From Fistulifera solaris (taxonomy: Eukaryota; Bacillariophyta; Bacillariophyceae; Naviculales; Stauroneidaceae): a DNA stretch of 64,000 nucleotides. Under the pieces are notes generated by a model, which was not told the origin of the DNA, did not search any database, and saw only the letters and a program-made list of their open reading frames with translations. This document shows positions 42,412 to 53,429 of the stretch, piece by piece. The translations under genes were made by a program, and so were the position numbers. The stretch covers positions 124,001 to 188,000 of the forward strand of contig AP026133.1 of NCBI GenBank assembly GCA_030295235.1. Reading direction: 5' to 3'. Position 1 is the first letter of the stretch; every line of letters starts with the position of its first letter.

Positions 42412-43110
42412 TCCAGTTCGAGAAGGAGTACGAGCGACAAATGCTATCGCTTTTTTAAAAAGAATTTACGGATGACGAAGGACAGCGATGAGATCTATTC
42501 GACCGTGATGAAGATTCTTCCTGAGAATGATGAAGCTCAGCTACGTCCTGTGTAAAGGAGCTCTGATAGTCAGGCAATCCAAATTTGCTGTCGGATCAAA
42601 GATTCGTCCACACCAGCTAAATATAGAAAGACAAGGAGCAATAACTTTGTTAAGCTGAATGCGTCTCTCTAGTCTAACTTCTAGTACCTATGGTATTATT
42701 TGGTCTTGACAAGTTTTTACGCCGAGCACGAATCATTTAGTCCCGGTCAGAATTTGGCCATTTACTCTTTGGTTATACTCGTAAACAGAACGGAAGTCGT
42801 CTGTGCGTACGTACCTCGCGTACGAAAACATAGAGGAGGAGAAAATTCGGGCGCGTCAACGAGATTCCACTGCAACGAATATTCATCGGAACAGTGAATC
42901 ATCAACATCCTTTCAACAATAATTCAATCATTTATTAATAGGAAAATTCATTACACATAGAAGAAGCGTGTGTCGTGTGAAACATTGATTTGAGAACGAT
43001 TTGCTGCTTTATAAAAAAGCAAACAAGGAAAAGCTCTTCAAACACGACGTTCAAAACCGTCTCAGACGCACACTTAGTCGCACTTTCACAAGAATCATCA
43101 TTCCGCAAAC
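42412..43110. other. 3' UTR and intergenic region
   Basis: Contains the SECIS-like hairpin at 42520-42574 and then AT-rich DNA up to the IBTK-like start. A TACGTACCTCGCGTACG tract lies near 42809. No gene seen. Confidence 0.5.
42520..42574 (+). promoter_or_regulatory. Candidate SECIS element
   Basis: About 110 nt after the stop of the DsbA-like gene. Helix I: CCTGA (42520-42524) pairs with TCAGG (42570-42574). An internal loop precedes the ATGA quartet (42530-42533), matched by TGAT (42564-42567). Helix II: AGCTC (42534-42538) pairs with GAGCT (42558-42562), then a 3x3 A-G/G-A rich mismatch, then TACG with TGTA. The apical loop TCCTG has CC 13 nt after ATGA, within the usual distance. A one-base bulge (C42563) is a departure from the ideal. 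This was folded by eye only. Confidence 0.5.
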
Positions 43111-46100
43111 ATGCCTTCCCGCAAACGTTCACCCTCCTTCGCCGAAGAATCGAAAGAAGCAGAAACTCCGGCACAACGACTACTAGCAGCTCTTTTGTGG
43201 CAGCATTTCCAACGCACGGGTAAGTGATGCCCTCCGTCGTATTTTTTTAAAAATACAAAACGAAATCTTATGGATGCTATTTTCAAGGTCAATCGGCATT
43301 GCATACGGCAATTGCGAAAGGAGACTTGGCCTTGGCGGCGACTTTGCTGGAACGATGTCAAACTTGGAAAAAGGAGATACTTATCACACCCGATTCGGAG
43401 TCGTTGTACACACCCTTGCAGGAAGCCATTTACCAACGACAATTGAACTTCATTTTGCTGCTCTTACGGACACCCACGAAAATACGACGACCCATGGCAT
43501 TGTTGCAAAATGATGAAACGAATGATATGGGATATATGACGATGGCGGTGGATGCCGAAGGGCACAGGCCCGCTTCTCTTCTCAAACAACTGCAACGCAC
43601 CGAATTGCGGGCGTGCCGTCGACAACTACTCTATGAACCGCGGATTGTAGGATCGACTGTATTGGGAGGGCGACGATTCCGGAGTTCCAGTTTCGATTCG
43701 TTACAAGCGGAACAAGATGAATTGCATGACCTGGGACAACATTTAGACGCTTTGCACACGCATGACGACGAAAAGGAGGGGCTTGTTGCAAGATACGGTT
43801 GTGAAGTGTTGACATTCGGGAGAGCTCATCACTGTGCGCTAGGTACGGATTCGTCAGTCGATGGTCGTCCCCAGCGCGTGCAGTATTTTGCACAAGATTG
43901 TGTCGAGCATCACGGAGGAGCGGTGGGTGTCAGTGGTGCTCCTCATCACACGGTGGTTGTTACGGCGTCGGGGCATTTGTATGCCTTTGGCTTGGGTAAA
44001 GGAGGACGTTTGGGAACCGGAGATGAAGCACCGTGTTCCGTTCCCACGCGTGTCATGGGGGCCTTGTCGCAACGACACGTTATAGCCGCCGCGGCGGCCG
44101 ACAATCATACAGTGGCGGTGTGCCGGGATGGGAGTGTCTTTGCTTGGGGCTCGAACCGATTCGGACAAATTGGTTACGTCGGCGATAGCAGTCCGCGGTG
44201 TTCCCCACGGCGTGTGGATGATTTGAAAGGAATCGTGTGTGTAAGTGTAGCGGCAGGTGAGAAGCATTCGGTAGCGCTGTCACAGCGTGGGGAAGTCTAT
44301 GTATGGGGTGATAATACCAACGGTCAATTGGGGATCAGCCGCCGGAACGGCACGCATCGTGTGCAACGCGTTGACGCTTTATGGAATTCCAAAAGATTGC
44401 AATTTCAATTGCGGCGTCGTCTCATGCTACACTAGTTTTGACGAAACCAACCGGAACGAATCTTCCTGTCAATACAGTGTTTTCGTGGGGTCACGGCAGT
44501 CACGTCCCTAGCAAGGTGCATTTCGAACAGTGCAACGAGAGTCGCGCCAAAATAGTACAGCCTGTCGCTATTGCCTGCGCGCGCTATCACAATGTTGTGA
44601 TCACGGCGGATGGTCTTGTTTATACATGGGGACTACACGCCGACCCCTTGGGCAAGCGGTCAAATTCACACACAATACAGCCTAGTCTCGTCACTGGAAT
44701 GTTACCACGGAACGGTGGAGGGGTGGCGGTAGCCGTGTCCGCGTCCGAGAATCATACGGCCATTGTTACCGATACGGGTGATCTATTTACATGGGGTGCA
44801 ACGTATGGCAAGAATATTCTTGGTCATGAAGGTGTCAACTGGCAACCCGATCCGAAGCGCGTGCCCGGCGTCTGTCGAGCGGTTGCGGTAGCGGCTGCCA
44901 AAGAGCACACAATCCTGCTTATGGGGGCATCCTTCCCAACGATCAAGTCGGTGCCGACTCTTGGCTCTCTCGGAAGTTTAGCCGCAAAGCGACTTGCGGA
45001 GCACGTTGATTTGTTCAATGTTCTACCAGTTCTGATTGTTGCTGGTCGGATTCAGGATGACTATCTCCGCGAGTATTGCTTGAAATTCATTCATCAAAAT
45101 CTTGATGGAGTCCTCAATGTTTGCCAAAAGCGGGTTGCAGATCAGTATCTTACGGAAGAATTACAATGCGCTGCCATTGAACTTTGTGACGATGGATCTT
45201 TTCATCCCTTGCTGCTTTCGGCACTGAGTGGCTTTTACGTAAAGGGAACGCGCTCTGTACGGCGCGATTCGTTTTCAGCAACAGACGAGTGGGTTGTTTT
45301 TTCTGAGAAAATGCTGAACACTGATCCATATGCGGCCCGAATTGTTGCGAAATACGAAGTCACGAAACAAACGAAAGCTATCAGACCAAGAGAAGAATTA
45401 CAAAAAGTAAAGGAGGAATGTTCTTCGGCTTCAGAGAGGTGCCTTGAGCTCGTCAGCAATATGGACCTTTCCACTAAATGGCAGGCGGAAGTTACCATGA
45501 ACTCTTTATCACGAGAAGCGCGACTAATAAAAAAGCGTCTCGGTCAGATAGCCAAACTAGAGATGAAAATTGATAGTTCCCTGACGGAGGAAGAGCGAGA
45601 GAAGGTATCACGAAAGTTGCAGCTGAAGTCGGACCTCCTAGCTGTGGAACCTGCTATGGAAACCGTTCGTATCACTCTTGAACGAATGATAATCGAGCAG
45701 CAACGAGAGGATAAAGTGAAGGTAGAGAAACAGTGCGAAGAAGTTGCTGAAACGATTCAATCAGAGGCTCCGATGAAAACGGCGAGCAGCTATAGATGCG
45801 AAGTATGCCAGATCAACTGCTCGGATGTAGTTAATTATGAACTGCATTTGAACGGTCGAAAGCATCGAAACAAAATAGCACAGAAGGCGGAGGATGAACA
45901 AAGAGAAACCGCGGAAGCTGTCATGAAACAGAGTTTGATCCAGAAAATACGAGATCCGACGACTAAAGAGCCTATTATTGAGCCCCCCTCGACGAGGATC
46001 TCCAGATTCATGGAACTCGAAGAAACCAAACTCTTTGCCGAAGTTCAATTTACCTCCTCCGCCGCACGCTGTACCAAACACGATTACTCCATTGAACTCT

Positions 46101-46713
46101 CAGCTCCGTCCAGTGCGACTTCTCCGCCTAAATCGTCTCCATCACTTCGCGATATTATGGCGGAGGAGCAAAAATTGCTGCCAAGAAGGCACTAACTGCT
46201 GCAAGAATGAAAACGCCCGAGAAATTGCCCGATTTCCAGCCGCCGTGGGCCTCAGCTCATGTCGTTCAAGTTCAGCCACCCCGAATGATTGTTGCTGCTT
46301 CGACCTCCAGTCCTTATTCTCTAGGTGACTTCATGACACCCGCTAAGCCAACGCAAACAACTAAGCCTGCAACTTGGGTTTCTCCTAATCCGATGTCAGC
46401 GAAGTCGGATGCTTGCGTCAGTTTTCGAGACATACAGCAGCAAGAAGAGGCATTGAAAGCAAATGCTGTTCAAACGGTTGGGTCAGCAGGGAAATGGTTT
46501 GTGCAACACCGTGATCGAGCTGGATCCTTTCGTGAGATTGAAGAAGCCGAAGCGAGGGAAAAGGAACACCGGCAACTCGTCGAAGAGCAACTCGAAATAG
46601 AACGGCAAATTAAAGAAGAGCAACTGCGACTGCAAAAGAAGAAGCAAGTCGACGGTAGGAGACGAGGAAAAGGAGCGTCGAAATCGAAGAAAGGCAATCA
46701 GAAGCAGAAATGA
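43111..46713 (+). CDS. IBTK: IBTK-like ankyrin/RCC1/U1-type zinc-finger protein (two exons)
   Basis: Exon 1 43111-43219, intron 68 nt (GTAAGT ... TTCAAG), exon 2 from 43288. Corrected product is 1,178 aa. Order: short ankyrin-like repeats (SALHTAIAKGDLALAATLLE, TPLQEAIYQRQLNFILLLLR), then RCC1 blades (HHTVVVTASGHLYAFGLGKG, NHTVAVCRDGSVFAWGSNRF, KHSVALSQRGEVYVWGDNTN, NHTAIVTDTGDLFTWG), a helical BTB/BACK-like part (VLPVLIVAGRIQDDYLREYC), a coiled coil, a U1-type C2H2 zinc finger (YRCEVCQINCSD, HLNGRKHRNK), and C-terminal SLRDIMAEEQ and SFRDIQQQEE motifs resembling IBTK's SFxxI-EEE tail. In animals IBTK is a CUL3 substrate adaptor. Slips: missing A in AAAA 44391-44394 and in AAAAA 46170-46174; corrected length is exactly 1,179 codons. 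Orthology is likely but a canonical BTB is not clear. Confidence 0.78.
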
Positions 46714-46779
46714 ATATTGAATACTGTGCTTTATGTAATTTTGTACCTTAGAAAGGATGGGCATAAAGCCATTGTGTAG

Positions 46780-48173
46780 AAAGACGCCAACATTTCACTT
46801 TTGTTTGTGTTTTCTCGACAAAGAGTCGCTCTTGACGACTTCTCATTCGCTTTCTTGCCGTCGTACTTGTTCATGGAAATCTCATCTATAATTATCAGTT
46901 GCTTTTCGGCACCCAGATTTCCTTTCACTAGCTGTATCATGTCCTTAGGACTGACAACGAGGTAGTTACTTCTCCGGAAAAGTCAGCAAATAACTCTCGC
47001 TCAGTACACCAAAACTGGTGCCACATGACCTCAGCCCATCCTCCTGTAAACGGAACACTTGAAACGGACAACTGATCGCACACTTGTACCCCATGACTCT
47101 CTAGAGAGCCCACAGTGTTCCTCGGTATTCACGACATATCCCAATCGTAGACTTGCGAGCTACCATATCGTTCTCTGAGCATCTCAACTGCGCCTGGTAT
47201 GTAATGATAGCAATTGAACAATCTATTAAAATCCTCCATGCTTCGGTGGCGTCACCCAGGGCGGAGCGCGGGGGCGGAGGCTGCTTCATAAGGGGCGACG
47301 GATTGATCAGAGACGGTAGCACGGAAGGATTCAAGTGATCGATAACGTCCAAAAACTGACGAATATGTTCTTGTTGACATTCGAAATCAATATTTTGACG
47401 AAAGAGTATTTCTATATTTAACGGTTCAACTTGTTGAATACGCTGGCCAGCTTTTCCTGTCAGCGCGAGCTCCGCCGACCGCACGGCAGCGTCATGAATC
47501 GCAACAATTTTTAGTTTAATAGTGAGAAAAGATACAACGAGTGGCAATAAAATGACATTGGGGTTGACGTTTGCACAATATGGAAGCGGATCCGAGTATC
47601 TGCAATCCGTTTCAAACGGATAGACCCATCCACCCTCATAACTGTAGTCGTGCGTACTGTAAACGGTCTCCGGATCCGTATCGCAACGTTCATCCATCTG
47701 CAACCAGTACTGGCTGAACGCAAAAGCATCATCATCACGGTTGAGAGCAATCAAAAGAAACACTACTCGGTATCGTGCACCCCTGTGATTGGTAGCCCCC
47801 ATTCGGAAAAGCTCGGAGAAATGATAAAGTACCTTTTTCCCATGCTTCTTTGGCATAACAGGTATAGGTGGCCGAATAATACGCTTCCGCCAACTCTTTC
47901 GTCAATACCATAAAATCTTGTGTGGTTTCCACGTCCCAAAAGTACCCCATTGCACTTTTAAACGTCGTTACGACCAGGACTTGTTCCTCTCGTTGTACCC
48001 TTTTCAGTTTGTCAGCAATATCCCTACAGTCAACATAATGCTCTCGATAATGCTCGTTTCACATTACAATACCAAGCAACTTGACGTGAGCATCGCAAAA
48101 GTTTAGGGGGTCGTTTGCTGCAATTCATACAAATGGGCTCGTCCAGAAATTTCGTATTCTTGCCTTCGTACAT
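46780..48173 (-). pseudogene. MYND-family diatom gene, degraded
   Basis: Starts at an ATG at 48173: MYEGKNTKFLDEPICMNCSK, then PPKLLRCSRQVAWYCNV, a MYND-type zinc finger that lacks two of its Cys (usual CSRCxxxxYCxxxC). Then, in other frames: NEHYREHYVDC, DIADKLKRVQREEQVLVV, MGYFWDVETTQDFM, ELAEAYYSATYTCYAKEAWE, VVFLLIALNRDDDAFAFSQY, NPNVILLPLVVSFLTIKLKI and VRSAELALTGKAGQRIQQVE. The last recognisable parts (MIQLVKGNLGAEKQLIIIDE) reach about 46790. This large family of MYND proteins is a diatom expansion. At least four frame changes or stops, including a TGA inside the finger, and lost zinc ligands argue for a decayed copy, though one slip (CCCCC 47796-47800) fits the error pattern. Confidence 0.65.
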
Positions 48174-48662
48174 GGGGTCCTTATCGGTCTATTGTCTGAT
48201 GGCAATTCGACGAGACATAGCCATGCTTCTTTCTTCCTTTTGTAGAGAAATTACTAGTTATTTTCTTTTGTCCTTTCGAGTTTTTGCTACAAGTTGTTGT
48301 CGCCATCGTCGTCGTTCTGCTGCAGACATCTTTGGCAAAAAAAAGCCGAAAGCAAAACGTTTCGTCGTTTCCAGCAGCAGTACCCGGTACCCCTAAGCAC
48401 AAAACATAAAACTCTCCGTTGGGAATAATTATCTCAACTACTGCGACTTACGTCACATAGGTGCAAATACAGTACCGGTACAAGTCACAAGCCTCTCATA
48501 AACGCACACCTCATAGAAGTACACTAACAAACTCACAAAACTCAAAAACTCACATCCGACGAGGAAACACGGACTCTCACAACATCGTCAGCGACCCTCC
48601 CAACTTTTGCGAAACATCTTCACTTGGGTAAAAAACTTCAGTAGCGGAAACCATTTTCTTCA
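48174..48662. other. Divergent intergenic region
   Basis: Between the MYND relic and the NnrU-like gene. It carries CGGTACC/GTACCGGTAC tracts near 48385 and 48472 and a CT/CA-rich leader before 48663. No gene seen. Confidence 0.45.
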
Positions 48663-49679
48663 ATGATGAGAAATCACTGGCTTCTTTTCTTGATTCTTCG
48701 GCATGTTCCGTTTGTATCGGGCTTTTCGCCTGTCGGAACAACAGTCTGCACGCCCTGCGACGTCAAAACTTGCTCGAGCAGACTTTACGCGTACGAAACG
48801 GAAATCGGATGTGCGACGATTGCCTTTGCCTCGTCACACATTGCCATGTCAGCTATCCGCAACGATTTGATCGATCGTATCGGGGACGCGGCCTACCAAC
48901 TCAATTGGGTAGAGACTGGATTGAAATTACCCGACATATGGCCCGGTGATGAAGCCGGACAAGAAATCTTTCCAACCAAAAAGATTGCGGGTCGTCAACT
49001 GTACCGAATTATGTACACAATCGTATCCTTCTCGACATTGGGAACAGGGTTTGCTTATTACTTGAATGCTCTGGCGGAAGATCCGCTAACGACGCTTCCG
49101 AATTACGAAGATGTTGCAATACATTATGCGATTGCTTCACTGGCGTCGGGGATTTCTCTCGCGTCTCTTATTAACCCATCTCCTCTATCGTTGGTCCCCG
49201 TTTACGAACCATACAACAACGCGAAAGTCGACCGTCATTCAGCACCCATTCGCCGCAATGACTCTAGGAAGTTGCAAGCATACGGTCTCACACGAATTAC
49301 ACGTCATCCTCTGATCCTCCCCGTCGTCCCGTGGGGTTTCACCACGGCCATCATAATGGGAGGACACGTTCGAGATTTTTTGCTGTTTGGTATCTTGTCT
49401 CTTTACGCGCTTGCGGGTTGTGCCGCCCAAGACTTGCGTGTCATTCGCCAAGAAGGTTCCGTGGGAACCGTCTTTAATCCCGAGCAATCTTTCTTGCAAG
49501 ACTTTTTTCAACAAACGTCCTTTATCCCCTTTCAAGCTGTTCTAGAGTCGCGCCAGTCGATGGATGACATTGTGAAGGAAGTACCGTGGTGGGCACTGGT
49601 AGTTGGAACCGTCGTTGGCTATCAAATTCAGCAAGCTTTTGTATCCTTTTTGGTGGAAAATGTGGGTAGGGCGTTGTAG
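48663..49679 (+). CDS. NnrU-domain membrane protein, Z-ISO-like, plastid-targeted
   Basis: 338 aa. The presequence (MMRNHWLLFLILRHVPFVSG, then FSP with Phe at the cleavage site) is of the diatom plastid type. Five or six hydrophobic segments follow. The diagnostic block is YGLTRITRHPLILPVVPWGF followed by FLLFGILSLYALAGCAAQDL, the RxTRHP and downstream helix of NnrU proteins; 15-cis-zeta-carotene isomerase (Z-ISO), a haem enzyme of carotenoid synthesis, is the plastid member. The His in TRHP is the haem-ligand candidate. Whether it is true Z-ISO or a paralog cannot be settled from sequence alone. The gene is intact. Confidence 0.65.
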   Translation: MMRNHWLLFLILRHVPFVSGFSPVGTTVCTPCDVKTCSSRLYAYETEIGCATIAFASSHIAMSAIRNDLIDRIGDAAYQLNWVETGLKLPDIWPGDEAGQEIFPTKKIAGRQLYRIMYTIVSFSTLGTGFAYYLNALAEDPLTTLPNYEDVAIHYAIASLASGISLASLINPSPLSLVPVYEPYNNAKVDRHSAPIRRNDSRKLQAYGLTRITRHPLILPVVPWGFTTAIIMGGHVRDFLLFGILSLYALAGCAAQDLRVIRQEGSVGTVFNPEQSFLQDFFQQTSFIPFQAVLESRQSMDDIVKEVPWWALVVGTVVGYQIQQAFVSFLVENVGRAL

Positions 49680-50244
49680 AGAGCATGGTTGGTGGATTGG
49701 TTTTGAGCTCATTGTTGCGAGATGCGGAGTAATAACTGTAGAGTCTGCACAATCGAGATTGTAGAACACAAATGATTTGTGAGCGAAACAATTTCAAAAG
49801 CAATCTCAGTTAGGTTGGCTACTATTGGGGAGTTCTGTAGAGTTTCGAGCATTGACCATGGTGTTGGAGCATTTGCGATTTGTGATACTTTTAACTTAAT
49901 CGATGGTGCTGTCAAAATATAAGGAATGAAGCTTCGATCTTTTTGATTATAATTGGTTGGTGTTTGACGACAAAGCCGCAAGGTGTAAGTAAGCATACCT
50001 GGTACCAACACGAATTCTATTGGAAAACCTAGTCCATGCGAGTGACTCGGAGCGACAGGTGGTTGGTTTCTACTTATTGAAGGCCCTTTTCGTTTTTCGT
50101 TTACTAGTGAGTACTTTCTTCCCACATTGACAAAAACATCACGACAACATTCTAAACAATAATCTAGTTCCTTGTGTTTTCAGTTACATCTATTATCAAT
50201 TATATTTTGTTGTAATTTGCACTTTATTCTCAACGAAATTCATC
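49680..50244. other. Intergenic
   Basis: Between two plus-strand genes. A 138-codon minus-strand ORF (49709-50125) has no coding character. Nothing else seen. Confidence 0.4.
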
Positions 50245-52200
50245 ATGACAGTTGCAGTGGAAGCGCGCGAATTTGTTGACCAATTCAATGCCGATTACGA
50301 AACGCGGCATCGCGCCTTTGAGGAGCAATTCTGGGGCACCAAAATGAACTTGCAGGATGCTCGATATTCAGCGGAAGAACTGACGCGCACCAAGACAGAA
50401 ATGGAGTCGTTGCTGCAAGATAAGGCAGTCTTGGAAAAGGCTCAGCAGCTTCGTTCCCAGTGCACAGACGACGATCGTTTGATTAAAACACTCGATATTA
50501 TTATTCGAACGTGTCAGTGTTATCAAATGAACGACGAAGCAGCGGCGATTCGACGTGAAACGAGTCAACTTGAAAGCTCTTTAGAAATGGCTCGCAATGC
50601 CATGAAATTGGGATATTCTCTGGACGATGAGACGTTTGTAGAGGCATCTTCCGTGAAATTGCGGAACCTTTTGCGAACGGCCGACGAGGAATCGGTTCGT
50701 CGGGCTGCCTATGAAGGTCTGCGTTCGATCGGGCCGTATGTACTTTCTCATGGGTTTGTAGAAATCATCAAACTGCGCAATCGTCTTGCCAAAAGTTTGG
50801 GGTTTGTTGATTGTTATGGTACGTGTGACGTGTGTCAGATCAACCACTGAAGTTGACATTCATGCTCACACTAATATGACACATTTTTAATAAAAGACTA
50901 CAAGGTAACGAATGCAGAGGGTTTTGGCAAAGATCGTCTCTTTGAAATCTTGGACACTCTGGAACAAGGTACCAGGTCTATTTTGGAAAAAGCACGTAAA
51001 TATTTGGTGGAGAAATACGGACCCGACGCCGCGGAACCGTGGAATATGAGCTACAAGATGGCAGGCAGTGTCGTAGCAAAGATGGATCCCTATTTCCCGT
51101 TTGCTGCGAGTGTGGAGCGTTACGTCAAATCCTATGCAGCTCTCGGTATTTCGTACAAAGGAGCGACCATAAATTTAGATCTCTTAGATCGGCCGCAGAA
51201 ATACAGCAACGGATTTTGTCATTGGCCTCAGCCAGCGTGGGAAAAGAGTGATGGTACTTGGCAACCCAGTGTGGCTAATTTCACGTCGTTGGCCGACCCG
51301 ACGGCCGTGGGAAGTGGTCATACCGCTTTGAAAACGCTTTTGCACGAAGCGGGACACGCGGCGCATTTTGCCAACGTGGTCCAGCCGAGTCCTCTCTTCA
51401 GTCAAGAACGAGCTCCTACCAGTGTTGCGTACGCTGAAACACAGTCAATGTTCTTAGATAGTCTACTCGAAGACGCCGCCTGGAATGCGAAATACGCGAA
51501 ACATTCGAAAACGTCCGAAGTGATCCCTTTTGATATTCTGAAAGAAAATATCGAAGCGACACATCCCTTCGCTGTCTTCCCATTGAGAGCTATGTTGGCC
51601 GTTTCATACTTTGAAAAGGCGCTTTATGAGCTCCCCGAGGAAGCCATTACAGTTGAGAAAATAGAAAAACTAGCGGATCAAATTGAGACGACGATTCAGG
51701 GAGGTCTCAGCCCTCGGCCATTGTTGAGTGTCCCCCATCTTGTCAGCGATGAAGCCAGTTGCTACTATCACGGATACACCATGGCAGAGATGGCAGTATA
51801 CCAAACTCGGGACTATTTCTTGGGGAAATACGGTTACATTGTAGATAATCCTGAGGTTGGACCAACGTTGACGACTGCTTATTGGAGTGCCGGTAACTCG
51901 AAACCATTCCTGGATCTGGTGCTCGAGTTAACAGGGAAACCGTTGACAGGAGATGCATGGATCAAGAAGTTGAATGAGCCACTCGAGGATAAAATTGTGA
52001 AAGAGAAAGCCAACTACAATCGCGCCATAGAAGAAGGCTCGCGTCGCCACGAGCAGCCGTTAGAATCATTGCTAGACATGACCGTTCGGTTCGTTCATGG
52101 AGATGAGCTTATTGCCGACTCGTCTAAATCAGGCATCATCGGGGCATGTGAAGAGTTTGAATCCTATATCTACGCACGTGTAGCTGAAGCAACTTCATAA
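50245..52200 (+). CDS. M3-family metallopeptidase (oligoendopeptidase-like, two exons)
   Basis: Cytosolic-type zinc oligopeptidase. Exons 50245-50818 and 50897-52200, with a 78-nt intron (GTACGT ... ATAAAAG), 625 aa. The zinc motif is TLLHEAGHAAHF (HEAGH at about residues 341-345) with the downstream Glu in YAETQSMFLDSLLED, the typical M3 E-x-x-S/F pattern. Other conserved parts are SLGFVDCYDYKV (rebuilt across the splice), ISYKGATINLDLLDRPQKYS, GFCHWPQPAW and CYYHGYTMAEMAVYQTRDYF, which supplies the substrate-binding His/Tyr residues. No presequence is visible, so a cytosolic location is likely. It is closer to the bacterial PepF/carboxypeptidase-like branch than to thimet oligopeptidase. 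Confidence 0.88.
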
Positions 52201-52272
52201 ACTTTGGTATTGGTTGCTAACTTAGTGAAAGGCTCTTTAAAGTAGAACATCTCTAGATTTCTTGTCGATGTG

Positions 52273-53193
52273 CTATCTACATATCAAGTGAGGATGCACA
52301 GAAAGTATATCAAATATTACTCCGATGTCGGCTCTTTTTGTAGCAAGCGATAGAGGATATTCACCAGAGGTGTTAGCGAATTCAACATCCGTCGTGGTTC
52401 GTAGTATGGCTTTCACAAGACCGTTGCAAAGTTTGTTAGAAATAGCTAATAGCAAAGCAGAGTTTCCTCTGGAGTCCAGTGCATTGACATCAAATTTGCC
52501 GCACTCAATCAGCAGGTTGGCGGATAAGCTACTTCCTTCTGCCAACGCAAGATGCAAGTAAGATCCTCGAACGAGTTCACCTTCTGCATCGTGCCATGAT
52601 GTCTCGAGATCTACATCCGACGCGACGTTCAACAACGTCTTAAGCGCAGTCGTACCACATTCAAATACTTTCTCGTTACGAATCACGTAGTTCATTATCG
52701 AGTGAATGCTTACTCCGTGATCGATCAGCAGTCGCACAGCGTCCACATTTCCGGATTCTGCTGCCGCAAATAGTGGTGAGCCTCCATCGAAATCTACCCA
52801 TCCCTCGTTTACATTTGCACCGAGTTCTAACAGGATCTTGGCCAGGCAAATGTTATTGGATTGACAGGCATAAAATAAGGGAGTGAACTGCATGGAAGTC
52901 CGATGGACGCAGTCGGGGTGATCTTTCAAAAACCGTCGGATGGTGTCTTCCATGTGTTCACCAGTTCGGTCGGAATACAGCAGTCTTACGAATTTTGCCC
53001 ATTCTTCGGGAGATACAAGTGGTCGTTTCATCTCTTGGGACTGTTGTGTCATACTCCGTAGCAATTTGTGGTCGGTTCGAGAATAGTTGTGAGAAAAGAG
53101 AAAAAGAGGGTCCGAAAACTCAATCCTCGCCAAATCATGCCGGCTTGCGTGCAACATTAAAGATACATACCAACCTTGTTCATAGTACGACAT
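52273..53193 (-). CDS. Ankyrin-repeat protein
   Basis: 306 aa, intact, ATG at 53193. Ankyrin repeats: SMQFTPLFYACQSNNICLAK, ILLELGANVNEG, GGSPLFAAAESGNVDAVRLL, IDHGVSI, SYLHLALAEGSSLSANLLIE, FDVNALDSRGNSALLLAISN, GEYPLSLATKRADIGV. No signal peptide, no other domain. It is convergent with the M3 peptidase (73 bp between stops). The repeats are close to the consensus, unlike the ankyrins at the window's left edge. Confidence 0.8.
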   Translation of the reverse strand: MSYYEQGWYVSLMLHASRHDLARIEFSDPLFLFSHNYSRTDHKLLRSMTQQSQEMKRPLVSPEEWAKFVRLLYSDRTGEHMEDTIRRFLKDHPDCVHRTSMQFTPLFYACQSNNICLAKILLELGANVNEGWVDFDGGSPLFAAAESGNVDAVRLLIDHGVSIHSIMNYVIRNEKVFECGTTALKTLLNVASDVDLETSWHDAEGELVRGSYLHLALAEGSSLSANLLIECGKFDVNALDSRGNSALLLAISNKLCNGLVKAILRTTTDVEFANTSGEYPLSLATKRADIGVIFDILSVHPHLICR

Positions 53194-53429
53194 AATAACT
53201 TAATATACTTACAAATCAGGTGATTTGAACGTAAGCTAAGAAGTTAAATGACTACCAGTTGTTGTAGCAGTGCCATAATTGAGAAGCAGCCAATAACAAG
53301 CCTCGTTTGTCGACAAGGAAAAGCCCTGACGTTCATAACAAATGAATAATGTCATTGTTGATCATTGCTTTACCGTTTTGGGCAAGTAACATGGATCTGC
53401 ACCAGTGTTCAACTGCGCTTGCCAGGGTC

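Noticed and set aside
48055-48070. TGA inside the MYND finger as selenocysteine
   Set aside because: Zinc ligands are also missing and other lesions follow, so decay is simpler.
49709-50125. 138-codon minus-strand ORF
   Set aside because: No domain, no conservation signal, and odd composition; likely chance.
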